The notes below the pieces were generated by a model that was not told the origin of the DNA, ran no database searches, and saw only the letters and a list, made by a program, of their open reading frames with translations. 64,000 nucleotides of DNA from Streptomyces sp. NBC_01571 (GTDB lineage: Bacteria > Actinomycetota > Actinomycetes > Streptomycetales > Streptomycetaceae), in NCBI RefSeq assembly GCF_026339875.1, contig NZ_JAPEPZ010000001.1, forward strand, positions 3,100,001 through 3,164,000. The letters are read 5' to 3'. The translations under genes and the position numbers were made by a program. The stretch's first letter is position 1, and every line of letters starts with the position of its first letter. Shown piece by piece: positions 43,816 to 51,852 of the stretch.

Positions 43816-43935
43816 GCTTCGGCTCCCCTCTCGATCTTGAATGACCCGGGGATCCTGGCAACGGCCGGTTACAGCCCTGCAGTTACTCGTGTATCCGCCA
43901 CGTTTCCCTCCCCGCACACCGGCCCGGTACGGACC

Positions 43936-43964
43936 TTGACGCGGATTCGGGGCACCCTTACGTT
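43936..43964 (+). promoter_or_regulatory. Vegetative-type promoter of the beta-helix gene
   Basis: TTGACG, a 17-base spacer, then TACGTT, close to the HrdB consensus. Transcription would begin near 43971, about 59 bases before the start codon. Confidence 0.65.
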
Positions 43965-44029
43965 CATATGGGCGCCCATAGTTCACGTACAAGAACAGTC
44001 TTGCGAACCGACGGGAAGGTCACCCCCAC

Positions 44030-44992
44030 ATGCGTATCCGATGCGCGCTCCTCCTCCCCCTGCTCGGCGCGACACTGGCCACGGGCGGGATGCTGGCGTC
44101 AGCGCCCACCGCGACCGCGGCCCAGACCATCGAGGTCGCCACGGCGGCTCAGCTGAAGTCGGCGCTCACCTCCGCCGCGCCCGGCGACACCATCCACCTC
44201 GCGGACGGCACGTACACCGGCAACTTCAAGACGACGACGGTCGCGACCTCCGGCGCCCGCATCACCCTCAGCGGCTCCTCGAAGGCCGTCCTCACAGCGG
44301 GCGGCGGCTATGGGCTGCATCTCAACGGCGCCTCGTACTGGACGGTCCGGGGCGTCACCGTCACCGGTGGCCAGAAGGGCATCATGATCGACTCGGCGAA
44401 GGGCGTCGTGGTCGACTCGGTGACCGTCCACGGGCTCGACATGGAGGGCGTCCACTTCCGCAACTCCAGCACGGACGGCGCGATCAGGAACTCGAGGATC
44501 TACGACACCGGCAACGACGGCCGCGGCATGGGCGAGGGAGTTTACGTCGGCACGGCCGGCGGGACCTCGGACAGGAGCGACCGCATCGAGATCGCCGGCA
44601 ACACGATCGGACCGGACGTGGGCGGCGAGAACGTCGACATCAAGGAGGGCACCACGGGTGCGCGCATCACCGGCAACACGTTCGACGGCAGCGGTCTGAC
44701 CGGCGCCAACTTCGACGACTCCTGGGTCGACGTGAAGGGCAACGACGTCCTCGTCGAGAACAACAAGGGCACCGCCACCACGAACGACGGCTACGAGACC
44801 CACACGCAGCAGTCCGGCTGGGGCTGCGCCACGGTGTTCCGCGGCAACACCTCGGACCTGCGGGGCGCGTCGGGCGACAAGCAGCTGGCGGTGAACGTCA
44901 CGAACTACAGCACCTCGTGCAGGACCACCGTGTACGCGTCGAACACGGTGACGGGCGGCGAGGGGCTCACCAACATCACGGTGACGCCCTGA
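44030..44992 (+). CDS. Secreted right-handed beta-helix protein (pectate lyase-like)
   Basis: A 320-residue protein with a Sec signal peptide (MRIRCALLLPLLGATLATGG, cleavage near ATAAQTIEV). The rest is a run of short beta-helix coils: DTIHLADGTYTGNF, GLHLNGASYWTVRGVTVTGG, GVVVDSVTVHG, GVHFRNSSTDGAIRNSRIYDTG, IEIAGNTIGPDVGG. It resembles pectate lyase and polysaccharide lyase-like parallel beta-helix proteins; specific substrate unknown. Two late cysteines (WGCATVF and STSCRTT) could form a disulphide. A strong terminator follows. Confidence 0.88.
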   Translation: MRIRCALLLPLLGATLATGGMLASAPTATAAQTIEVATAAQLKSALTSAAPGDTIHLADGTYTGNFKTTTVATSGARITLSGSSKAVLTAGGGYGLHLNGASYWTVRGVTVTGGQKGIMIDSAKGVVVDSVTVHGLDMEGVHFRNSSTDGAIRNSRIYDTGNDGRGMGEGVYVGTAGGTSDRSDRIEIAGNTIGPDVGGENVDIKEGTTGARITGNTFDGSGLTGANFDDSWVDVKGNDVLVENNKGTATTNDGYETHTQQSGWGCATVFRGNTSDLRGASGDKQLAVNVTNYSTSCRTTVYASNTVTGGEGLTNITVTP

Positions 44993-45020
44993 CCCGTCCC
45001 GGAAAAACGGACCCCTCATG

Positions 45021-45057
45021 GAAGTGGGCCCGCACCGAACCGGTGCGGGCCCACTTC
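45021..45057. terminator. Strong bidirectional terminator
   Basis: A 16-17-bp uninterrupted stem (45021-45037 with 45041-45057), tiny loop and trailing TTT, between the beta-helix gene and rpsA, which converge. Confidence 0.93.
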
Positions 45058-45085
45058 TTTCAGCTACTGCCTAGCGGGGAGCCTT

Positions 45086-46585
45086 TCAGCTCTGGCCGCC
45101 GGCGAGCTTCTCACGCAGGGCAGCCAGGGCCTCGTCCGACGCCAGGGCGCCGGAGGTGTCGTCCGACTCCGAGGAGTACGAACCGCCACCGGACGCGGCC
45201 GGAGCCGCGCTGGAGGTGCTGGCACCCTCGGCCTCGGCCTGAGCGTCCGCCTCGCGGGACTTGATGACCTGAGCCTGGTGCTGCTCGAAGCGCGTCTGCG
45301 CCTCGGCGTACTGCGTCTCCCACACCTCACGCTGGGATTCGAAGCCCTCGAGCCAGTCGTTGGTCTCGGGGTCGAAGCCCTCGGGGTAGATGTAGTTGCC
45401 CTGGTCGTCGTACGACGCGGCCATGCCGTACAGCGTCGGGTCGAACTCGACCGACGCCGGGTCGGCACCGAAGGCCTCGTTGGCCTGCTTCAGCGAGAGG
45501 CTGATGCGGCGGCGCTCGAGGTCGATGTCGATGACCTTGACGAAGATCTCGTCGTTGACCTGGACGACCTGCTCCGGGATCTCCACGTGGCGCTCGGCCA
45601 GCTCGGAGATGTGGACCAGACCCTCGATGCCCTCGTCCACGCGGACGAACGCACCGAACGGAACGAGCTTGGTGACCTTACCCGGGACGACCTGACCGAT
45701 CTGGTGCGTACGGGCGAACTGCTGCCACGGGTCTTCCTGCGTCGCCTTGAGCGACAGGGAGACGCGCTCGCGGTCCATGTCGACGTCGAGAACCTCGACG
45801 GTGACTTCCTGGCCGACCTCGACAACCTCGGAGGGGTGGTCGATGTGCTTCCAGGAGAGCTCGGAGACGTGCACCAGACCGTCGACGCCACCCAGGTCCA
45901 CGAAGGCACCGAAGTTGACGATCGAGGAGACGACGCCGGAGCGGACCTGACCCTTCTGGAGGGTGGTGAGGAACGTCTGGCGAACCTCGGACTGGGTCTG
46001 CTCCAGCCAGGCACGGCGGGACAGGACCACGTTGTTGCGGTTCTTGTCCAGCTCGATGATCTTGGCCTCGAGCTCCTTGCCCACGTAGGGCTGGAGGTCG
46101 CGGACACGGCGCATCTCGACGAGGGAGGCCGGCAGGAAGCCACGGAGGCCGATGTCGAGGATGAGACCACCCTTGACGACCTCGATGACGGTACCGGTGA
46201 CGATGCCGTCCTCTTCCTTGATCTTCTCGATGGTGCCCCAGGCGCGCTCGTACTGGGCGCGCTTCTTCGAGAGGATCAGGCGGCCTTCCTTGTCCTCCTT
46301 CTGGAGAACAAGGGCTTCGATCTCGTCACCGACGGCGACGACCTCGTTGGGGTCGACGTCGTGCTTGATCGAGAGCTCGCGGCTCGGGATGACACCTTCG
46401 GTCTTGTAACCGATGTCGAGCAGGACCTCGTCCCGGTCGACCTTCACGATGACGCCGTCGACGATGTCGCCGTCGTTGAAGTACTTGATCGTCTCGTCGA
46501 TCGCGGCGAGGAAGGCTTCCTCGTTACCGATGTCGTTGACCGCTACCTGCGGCGTGGTAGAGGTGGTCTCGGTGCTGCTCGTCAT
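45086..46585 (-). CDS. rpsA: 30S ribosomal protein S1
   Basis: A 499-residue S1 protein that helps mRNA bind the 30S subunit. Four S1 (OB-fold) repeats are visible at about residues 38-105, 125-190, 208-278 and 295-365, with NFGAFVDLGGVDGLVHVSELSW and PFGAFVRVDEGIEGLVHISEL as the clearest. The acidic/serine-rich C-terminal tail is of the actinobacterial type, shorter than the six-repeat E. coli protein. Codon choice is biased to the commonest codons, as in highly expressed genes. ATG 46585 gives MTSSTETTSTTPQVAVND; a 212-base leader precedes it. Confidence 0.98.
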   Translation of the reverse strand: MTSSTETTSTTPQVAVNDIGNEEAFLAAIDETIKYFNDGDIVDGVIVKVDRDEVLLDIGYKTEGVIPSRELSIKHDVDPNEVVAVGDEIEALVLQKEDKEGRLILSKKRAQYERAWGTIEKIKEEDGIVTGTVIEVVKGGLILDIGLRGFLPASLVEMRRVRDLQPYVGKELEAKIIELDKNRNNVVLSRRAWLEQTQSEVRQTFLTTLQKGQVRSGVVSSIVNFGAFVDLGGVDGLVHVSELSWKHIDHPSEVVEVGQEVTVEVLDVDMDRERVSLSLKATQEDPWQQFARTHQIGQVVPGKVTKLVPFGAFVRVDEGIEGLVHISELAERHVEIPEQVVQVNDEIFVKVIDIDLERRRISLSLKQANEAFGADPASVEFDPTLYGMAASYDDQGNYIYPEGFDPETNDWLEGFESQREVWETQYAEAQTRFEQHQAQVIKSREADAQAEAEGASTSSAAPAASGGGSYSSESDDTSGALASDEALAALREKLAGGQS

Positions 46586-46797
46586 GTGGGAAAGGGCTCC
46601 GGTACGGACAGTGAGTCGTAGGTACTGCTTACGCCGGGAGCCCGTTTCGCTCTGCAGACGGCCGGACAGCCAAGGAAGCGCCCGTCCCGGCACCGTGTTC
46701 TTGCGAACACCACCGGTGGCGCCTCGAAAACCGAGGGGACATACATACAGATGCGAGCGCAGCCTGCTACGTCTGAGGTGCGCAGGCCCGCAGCGCA
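46586..46797 (-). promoter_or_regulatory. Long rpsA leader
   Basis: About 212 bases of untranslated leader between the predicted transcription start and the rpsA ATG. It contains several short inverted repeats but no riboswitch I recognise. In other bacteria S1 represses its own mRNA through the leader, so the same is possible here. Confidence 0.45.
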
Positions 46798-46803
46798 ACT
46801 TGT

Positions 46804-46832
46804 AGCATACGGGGGCAGCCGGGCAGGGTCAA
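46804..46832 (-). promoter_or_regulatory. Vegetative promoter of rpsA
   Basis: On the minus strand TTGACC, a 17-base spacer and TATGCT, an excellent match to the principal sigma factor consensus. The predicted start is near 46797. Confidence 0.82.
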
Positions 46833-46889
46833 TGCGCGAAGGCGCACACCCGGGGCAGATCGCCGCATTCCCGGCACAAGACCTGTCTC

Positions 46890-47792
46890 ATGAGGCCACG
46901 CGGGCCCTGGTCGACCCCTGCCGTGACACCCCCGAGGCGGGTCGAAGGGCCGAGCCCGCAGATTAATACGAGGGAGCCGATCATCCAAGAGCCCGAGCAG
47001 TCCGAGCCCGAAGCCACCCGACGCGACGCGGACGTCACGGAGAGTTCCCGCGCCAATCGCAGCTGGTGGGACCGGAACGCGGACGACTATCAGATCGAGC
47101 ACGGCACGTTCCTCGGGGACGACCGCTTCGTGTGGGGCCCCGAGGGCCTCGACGAGGTGGAGGCCGAGCTGCTCGGCCCGCCGGAGGACCTCAAGGGGAA
47201 GGACGTCCTGGAGATCGGCGCCGGCGCGGCCCAGTGCTCGCGCTGGCTGGCGGCCCAGGGCGCCCGCCCGGTCGCCCTGGACCTCTCCCACCGCCAGCTC
47301 CAGCACGCGCTGCGCATCGGCGGCCGGGTGCCGCTGGTGGAGGCCGACGCGGGCGCGCTGCCCTTCGCGGACGGCTCCTTCGACCTCGCGTGTTCCGCGT
47401 ACGGGGCGCTGCCGTTCGTCGCCGACCCCGTCCGGGTGCTGCGCGAGGTGCACCGCGTCCTGCGTCCCGGCGGCCGCTTCGTCTTCTCCGTGACGCATCC
47501 GGTCCGCTGGGCGTTCCCGGACGAGCCGGGCCCGGAAGGACTGTCGGTCTCCGCCTCGTACTTCGACCGCACTCCCTACGTCGAGCAGGACGACGAGGGC
47601 CGCGCGGTGTACGTCGAACACCACAGGACGGTGGGCGACCGGGTGCGTGACGTGGTGGCCGGGGGCTTCCGGCTCGTGGACGTCGTCGAGCCGGAGTGGC
47701 CCGCCTGGAACACCCAGGAGTGGGGCGGCTGGTCCCCGCTGCGCGGGAACCTGATCCCGGGCACCGCGATCTTCGTGTGCCTGCGGGACTGA
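46890..47792 (+). CDS. Class I SAM-dependent methyltransferase
   Basis: A Methyltransf_11-type enzyme; the conserved part begins near 47040 (ANRSWWDRNADDYQIEHGTF). Motif I is DVLEIGAGAAQCSRWLAAQG, followed by PVALDLSHRQL, motif IV FDLACSAYGALPFV and RVLRPGGRFVFSVTHP. Substrate unknown. The start is problematic: ATG 46890 and GTG 46923 lack binding sites and give a non-conserved, proline-rich N-terminus, whereas a GAGGGAG sequence lies just before ATC codons at 46980 and 46983. I give the first conventional start; the real protein may be about 269 residues. It is divergent from rpsA. Confidence 0.83.
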   Translation: MRPRGPWSTPAVTPPRRVEGPSPQINTREPIIQEPEQSEPEATRRDADVTESSRANRSWWDRNADDYQIEHGTFLGDDRFVWGPEGLDEVEAELLGPPEDLKGKDVLEIGAGAAQCSRWLAAQGARPVALDLSHRQLQHALRIGGRVPLVEADAGALPFADGSFDLACSAYGALPFVADPVRVLREVHRVLRPGGRFVFSVTHPVRWAFPDEPGPEGLSVSASYFDRTPYVEQDDEGRAVYVEHHRTVGDRVRDVVAGGFRLVDVVEPEWPAWNTQEWGGWSPLRGNLIPGTAIFVCLRD

Positions 47793-47954
47793 GGCCGTTC
47801 CCCACCGTTCGCCCCCGGCCTGCCCCCCAGGGGTGTCCGCGTGCACCTCACAGGTCGCACGGGGGTGTGTCCCCAAACGGCACCCGCGCGTGCGGTGCAT
47901 GCGCGCGCGGGGCGTGTTTGACGTCCCTGCGCGACCTCGTACGAGACTGGGGGC

Positions 47955-50495
47955 GTGATCCGTACCGACGCCCTCGACCGGCTGCCCGTCCGTTCCGCCG
48001 TGCCCGCGCTGCGCGACGCCCTGGAGGAGCACGGTGCGGCGGTGTTGTGCGCCCCGCCGGGCACCGGCAAGACGACACTCGTGCCGTTGGTTCTCGCCGG
48101 GCTCGTCGGCGGGGGCCCGGCGCGCCGGGTGCTGGTCGCCGAACCGCGGCGGATCGCGGCCCGGGCCGCCGCCCGGCGGATGGCGTGGCTGCTCGGCGAG
48201 CAGGTCGGCGAGAACGTGGGTTACACGGTGCGCGGGGAGCGGGTCGTGGGGCCACGCGCGCGCGTGGAGGTCGTCACGACGGGAGTGCTCCTGCAGCGGC
48301 TGCAGAGGGACCAGGAGCTCGCGGGCGTCGACGTGGTGGTCCTCGACGAGTGCCACGAACGGCATCTGGACGCCGACACGGTGGCCGCCTTCCTCCTGGA
48401 CGTCCGGGCCGCGCTCCGTCCCGAACTGCGGCTCGTGGCCGCCTCCGCCACGACCGACGCCGAGGGCTGGGCCCGGCTGCTGGGCGGGGCGCCGGTCGTC
48501 GAGGCGCAGGGGGTCTCGTATCCGGTGGAGGTGGTCTGGGCGCCTCCGGCGCGGCCCGTCCGTCCGCCGCACGGCATGCGGGTCGATCCCGCTCTGCTCG
48601 TACACGTGGTGTCGGTGGTGCGGCGGGCGCTGGCCGAGCGCGACGGGGACGTGCTGTGTTTCCTGCCCGGCGTGGGGGAGATCGCGCGGGTCGCCGGTCA
48701 GTTGGGGGACTTCGGCGGGATCGACGTGCTCCAGGTGCACGGGCGGGCGCCCGCGGCGGTGCAGGACGCGGTGCTGGCCCCAGGCGCCGGGCGCCGGGTG
48801 GTCCTGGCCACCTCCGTCGCCGAGTCGTCGCTGACGGTTCCCGGAGTGCGGGTGGTCGTGGACTCGGGGCTCGCGCGCGAGCCCCGGGTGGACCACGCGC
48901 GCGGGCTGAGCGCGCTGACGACGGTGCGGGCCGCGCAGGCGGCCGGACGACAGCGGGCGGGGCGGGCCGGCCGTGAGGCGCCGGGACGGGTGTACCGCTG
49001 CTGGTCCGAGGCGGAGGACGCCCGTCTCCCACGCTTTCCCGCGCCCGAGATCAAGGTGGCCGACCTGACGGCGTTCGCCCTGCAGGCGGCCTGTTGGGGC
49101 GATCCGGAGGCGACGGGACTGGCCCTGCTGGACCCTCCGCCGGCCGGCGCGATGGCGGCGGCGCGGTCCGTCCTGGCGGCGGTGGGCGCGGTGGACCCGG
49201 CGGGCCGGGCCACGCAACGGGGTGTGCGCATGTCCCGGCTGGGCCTGCACCCACGGCTGGCGCGGGCACTGTTGGACGCGGTGCCCGAGGTCGGTGCGGA
49301 CCGGGCGGCCGACGTGGTCGCGCTGCTGAGTGAGGAGCCGCCGCGGGAGTACGGGGACGATCTGGCGGCGGCCTGGCGGACGGCCCGGCGCGGCGGTGAC
49401 GCCTACGCGGCACGCTGGCGCACCGAGGCGCGCCGACTGCGCTCGGCCACCAAGGACGCCGCGAAGAAGGCGCCGAAGGACCTGCCGCCGGACAGGGACA
49501 CGGGTGGCCGGGCCGGCCCCGGGGACGACCGCGTCGTCGGGCTGGTCGCCGCCCTCGCGTTCCCCGAGCGCCTCGCGCGGGCGCAGGGCGGCTCGTACCT
49601 GATGGTGAACGGGACCCGCGCCGACATCGGTGACGGTTCCGCCCTGCGCGACGCGCCCTGGCTGGCCGTCGCCGTGGCCGACCGTCCCGTCGGCGCCGGG
49701 CACGCGCGCGTGCGGCTCGGGGCGGTGGTGGACGAGGGGACGGCCCGGCGCGCCGCCGCGAGCTTCGCGGCCGAGGGCGAGGAGGTCCACTGGTCCGAGG
49801 GCGATGTCGTCGCGCGGCGGGTCGAGCGGCTCGGGGCGGTGGAGCTGGCGGTGCGCCCGCTCAGGAACGCCGACCCCGGGCTCGTACGCGAGGCGCTGCT
49901 GGAGGGACTGCGGGCGGACGGACTCGGGTTGCTGCGGTGGTCGCCGGACGCCGAGGCGCTGCGCCGGCGGCTCGCCTTTCTGCGACTGCATCTCGGCGCG
50001 CCCTGGCCCGACGTGGGCGACGACGCGCTCCACGCGCGCGTGGCGGAGTGGCTGGAGCCGGAGCTGAGCCGCGCGCGGCGGCGGGCCGATCTGGCGCGGA
50101 TCGACGCGGGGCAGGCCCTGGCCCGGCTGCTGCCCTGGGCCACTGGTGAGGCAGCCCGGCTGGAGGAGCTCGCGCCCGAGCGGATCGAGGTGCCCAGCGG
50201 GTCCAGGATCCGGGTCGACTACGCCAATCCCGAACAGCCCGTCCTCGCCGTCAAGTTGCAGGAGATGTTCGGCCTCCACGCGTCACCCGCCGTGGCCGGG
50301 GTGCCCGTACTCGTCCATCTGCTGTCGCCCGCGGGGCGGCCCGCCGCGGTCACCGCCGACCTCGCCTCCTTCTGGAAGGACGGCTACCGGGCGGTCCGGG
50401 CCGAACTGCGCGGCCGTTACCCCAGGCATCCGTGGCCCGAGGATCCGGCGGCCGCGGAGCCGACCCGCCATACCAACGCGCGGCTCAGGCGCTGA
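47955..50495 (+). CDS. hrpB: ATP-dependent RNA helicase HrpB
   Basis: An 846-residue DExH helicase. Walker A is APPGTGKTT, motif II VVLDECHERH (DECH), motif III ASATTD, and motif VI QRAGRAGREAPGRVYR. The helicase-associated and HrpB-specific C-terminal domains follow (EIKVADLTAFALQAACWG, LMVNGTRADIGDGSALRDAPWLAVA, the LLPWATGEAARLEELAPERIEVPSGSRI end). HrpB is implicated in RNA metabolism but is dispensable in most bacteria. GTG 47955 follows GGGGG. The end overlaps the convergent DUF3068 gene by 11 bases. Confidence 0.95.
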   Translation: MIRTDALDRLPVRSAVPALRDALEEHGAAVLCAPPGTGKTTLVPLVLAGLVGGGPARRVLVAEPRRIAARAAARRMAWLLGEQVGENVGYTVRGERVVGPRARVEVVTTGVLLQRLQRDQELAGVDVVVLDECHERHLDADTVAAFLLDVRAALRPELRLVAASATTDAEGWARLLGGAPVVEAQGVSYPVEVVWAPPARPVRPPHGMRVDPALLVHVVSVVRRALAERDGDVLCFLPGVGEIARVAGQLGDFGGIDVLQVHGRAPAAVQDAVLAPGAGRRVVLATSVAESSLTVPGVRVVVDSGLAREPRVDHARGLSALTTVRAAQAAGRQRAGRAGREAPGRVYRCWSEAEDARLPRFPAPEIKVADLTAFALQAACWGDPEATGLALLDPPPAGAMAAARSVLAAVGAVDPAGRATQRGVRMSRLGLHPRLARALLDAVPEVGADRAADVVALLSEEPPREYGDDLAAAWRTARRGGDAYAARWRTEARRLRSATKDAAKKAPKDLPPDRDTGGRAGPGDDRVVGLVAALAFPERLARAQGGSYLMVNGTRADIGDGSALRDAPWLAVAVADRPVGAGHARVRLGAVVDEGTARRAAASFAAEGEEVHWSEGDVVARRVERLGAVELAVRPLRNADPGLVREALLEGLRADGLGLLRWSPDAEALRRRLAFLRLHLGAPWPDVGDDALHARVAEWLEPELSRARRRADLARIDAGQALARLLPWATGEAARLEELAPERIEVPSGSRIRVDYANPEQPVLAVKLQEMFGLHASPAVAGVPVLVHLLSPAGRPAAVTADLASFWKDGYRAVRAELRGRYPRHPWPEDPAAAEPTRHTNARLRR

Positions 50496-51477
50496 CCGGC
50501 TCGGGCCGTGCGGCCCGGGCGGGGGCGGGATCGTCGGGGCGGCGGCCGCGCGCCTCCAGGTAGAGGGAGAGGGACAGCAGGGCGGCGCCCAGGAACAGCA
50601 GGCCCCAGGGGAGGTAGGAGGTCATCAGCAGGACCAGGGTGCGGTTGGACTTGACCAGGGCGACGGTGTGCTCGATGTAGTCCTCGCGCATCTTCACGTG
50701 CCCGGCGAAGGCGGTCACCTTGGCGCGCCCGCCGAGCAGGGTGCCGCCGCGCAGTTCCTCCTTGTGGATCTCCTCGCCGTAGACCGGTGCCCCGGTGACC
50801 GGTTCGACCCAGAATCTGCGGACGGTCGTGTACCAGCGTGTCGTACCGGTCCTGGCGACCGACTGCGCGGTGATGCCCTGGACGGGCATGACCTTGGGGA
50901 ACGCGACCTTCGTCCAGGGAATCGTCTGCTCGAAGTAGTAGACCTCGACGCCGCGGAAGGTGCGGGTGCCCTCGTAGTGGATGGGGGCCGAGGTGCGGGT
51001 CTGCGCGTCGAAGTACTCGTAGTCCCGCTTCTCCGTCCGGAAGGGCCACTTGAACTCGATGCCGTCGCGCCGGACGGGGTCGCCGTCGACCGACTCGCCG
51101 GTCGCGTGGACGGGTTCCTGGGTGTGGGCGTCGAAGATGTAGCGCTCGGGGAGCTTGGAGACCATCTTCCCGTCGGGGCCCTGCACGTAGGAGAGGGAGT
51201 CCCAGACGACCACGTCGCGGCCCGCCGTCCGCTCGATCCGGTCGGAGGCCTCGACGTTGCCCTTGAGGGTCTGCACGACAGTGACCTCGGGGACCTTCTT
51301 CGCCTTCATGGTGCCGTAGTCGAGCAGGGTCGCGTCCTTCGCCTCCAGGACCATGTCCTGGTACTGGTCGGCGGGGATCTTGGCCACCCGTGGGAAGACG
51401 TACCAGCGCGTCAGTGGGGACAGTGCCGCGCAGAACACGGCGAGGGCGAGCAGGATCAGGCTGGCCTTGCGGCGCAT
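50485..51477 (-). CDS. DUF3068 (PorA-like) membrane-anchored protein
   Basis: A 330-residue protein with an N-terminal hydrophobic anchor (residues 5-23) and a second one near the C-terminus (about 285-308, LLMTSYLPWGLLFLGAALLSLSL), so most of the chain lies outside the membrane. DUF3068 features are WYVFPRVAKIPADQYQDM, FKWPFRTEKRDYEYFDAQTR and YYFEQTIPWT. Function unknown. ATG 51477 is close to the SPW_0924 gene upstream (21 bases), so co-transcription is likely. Confidence 0.92.
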   Translation of the reverse strand: MRRKASLILLALAVFCAALSPLTRWYVFPRVAKIPADQYQDMVLEAKDATLLDYGTMKAKKVPEVTVVQTLKGNVEASDRIERTAGRDVVVWDSLSYVQGPDGKMVSKLPERYIFDAHTQEPVHATGESVDGDPVRRDGIEFKWPFRTEKRDYEYFDAQTRTSAPIHYEGTRTFRGVEVYYFEQTIPWTKVAFPKVMPVQGITAQSVARTGTTRWYTTVRRFWVEPVTGAPVYGEEIHKEELRGGTLLGGRAKVTAFAGHVKMREDYIEHTVALVKSNRTLVLLMTSYLPWGLLFLGAALLSLSLYLEARGRRPDDPAPARAARPEPVSA

Positions 51478-51498
51478 CTGGACGGCCCTCCCGGCTGG

Positions 51499-51633
51499 TT
51501 ACGGATGCTTGGGGACGGTGGTGAGCAGCGGCTTCGGCGACGTCCTGCCGGCCGGTGAGCCCATGGCGGTGATGGTGAACACCAGGGCGAGCGCCACGGC
51601 GAGACCGGTCGCGGCGGCGATGAGGGCGCGCAT
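51499..51633 (-). CDS. SPW_0924 family small membrane protein
   Basis: A 44-residue protein: MRALIAAATGLAVALALVFT as one helix, then TITAMGSPAGRTSPKPLL and TTVPKHP. This matches the Streptomyces SPW_0924 family as I remember it. ATG 51633 has GGGAGG 6 bases upstream, which decides against longer starts at 51666 or 51720. Function unknown; it is encoded just ahead of DUF3068. Confidence 0.85.
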   Translation of the reverse strand: MRALIAAATGLAVALALVFTITAMGSPAGRTSPKPLLTTVPKHP

Positions 51634-51727
51634 GCGGGGCCTCCCGAGAGCCTGGAGCTGATGCATCGTCAGGTCGGGCACCGTAGCAACGGCGGGCCGA
51701 GATGAGAACACGTCGCGCACACGACGA

Positions 51728-51760
51728 GGGCGCCCCTCCGCCGGAAGCGGAGGGGCGCCC
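51728..51760 (-). terminator. Terminator of the lytic transglycosylase gene
   Basis: A 14-bp perfect stem (51728-51741 with 51747-51760), 5-base loop, about 90 bases downstream of the transglycosylase stop. Confidence 0.88.
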
Positions 51761-51852
51761 TGGTGGCGCGGGGGCCGCGAGCGGCCGTGTCCCGCCCTGG
51801 CGTGGCCCTGGCGGGACCGGCCGTGCCGGGAGTACGGCGTGGCCGTGCCGGA

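Noticed and set aside
46767..50279. A very long open frame of 1170 codons on the minus strand.
   Set aside because: It lies antisense to hrpB and the methyltransferase gene, has no known domain, and its composition (Gly/Arg/Pro/His-rich) is typical of a GC-rich shadow frame.
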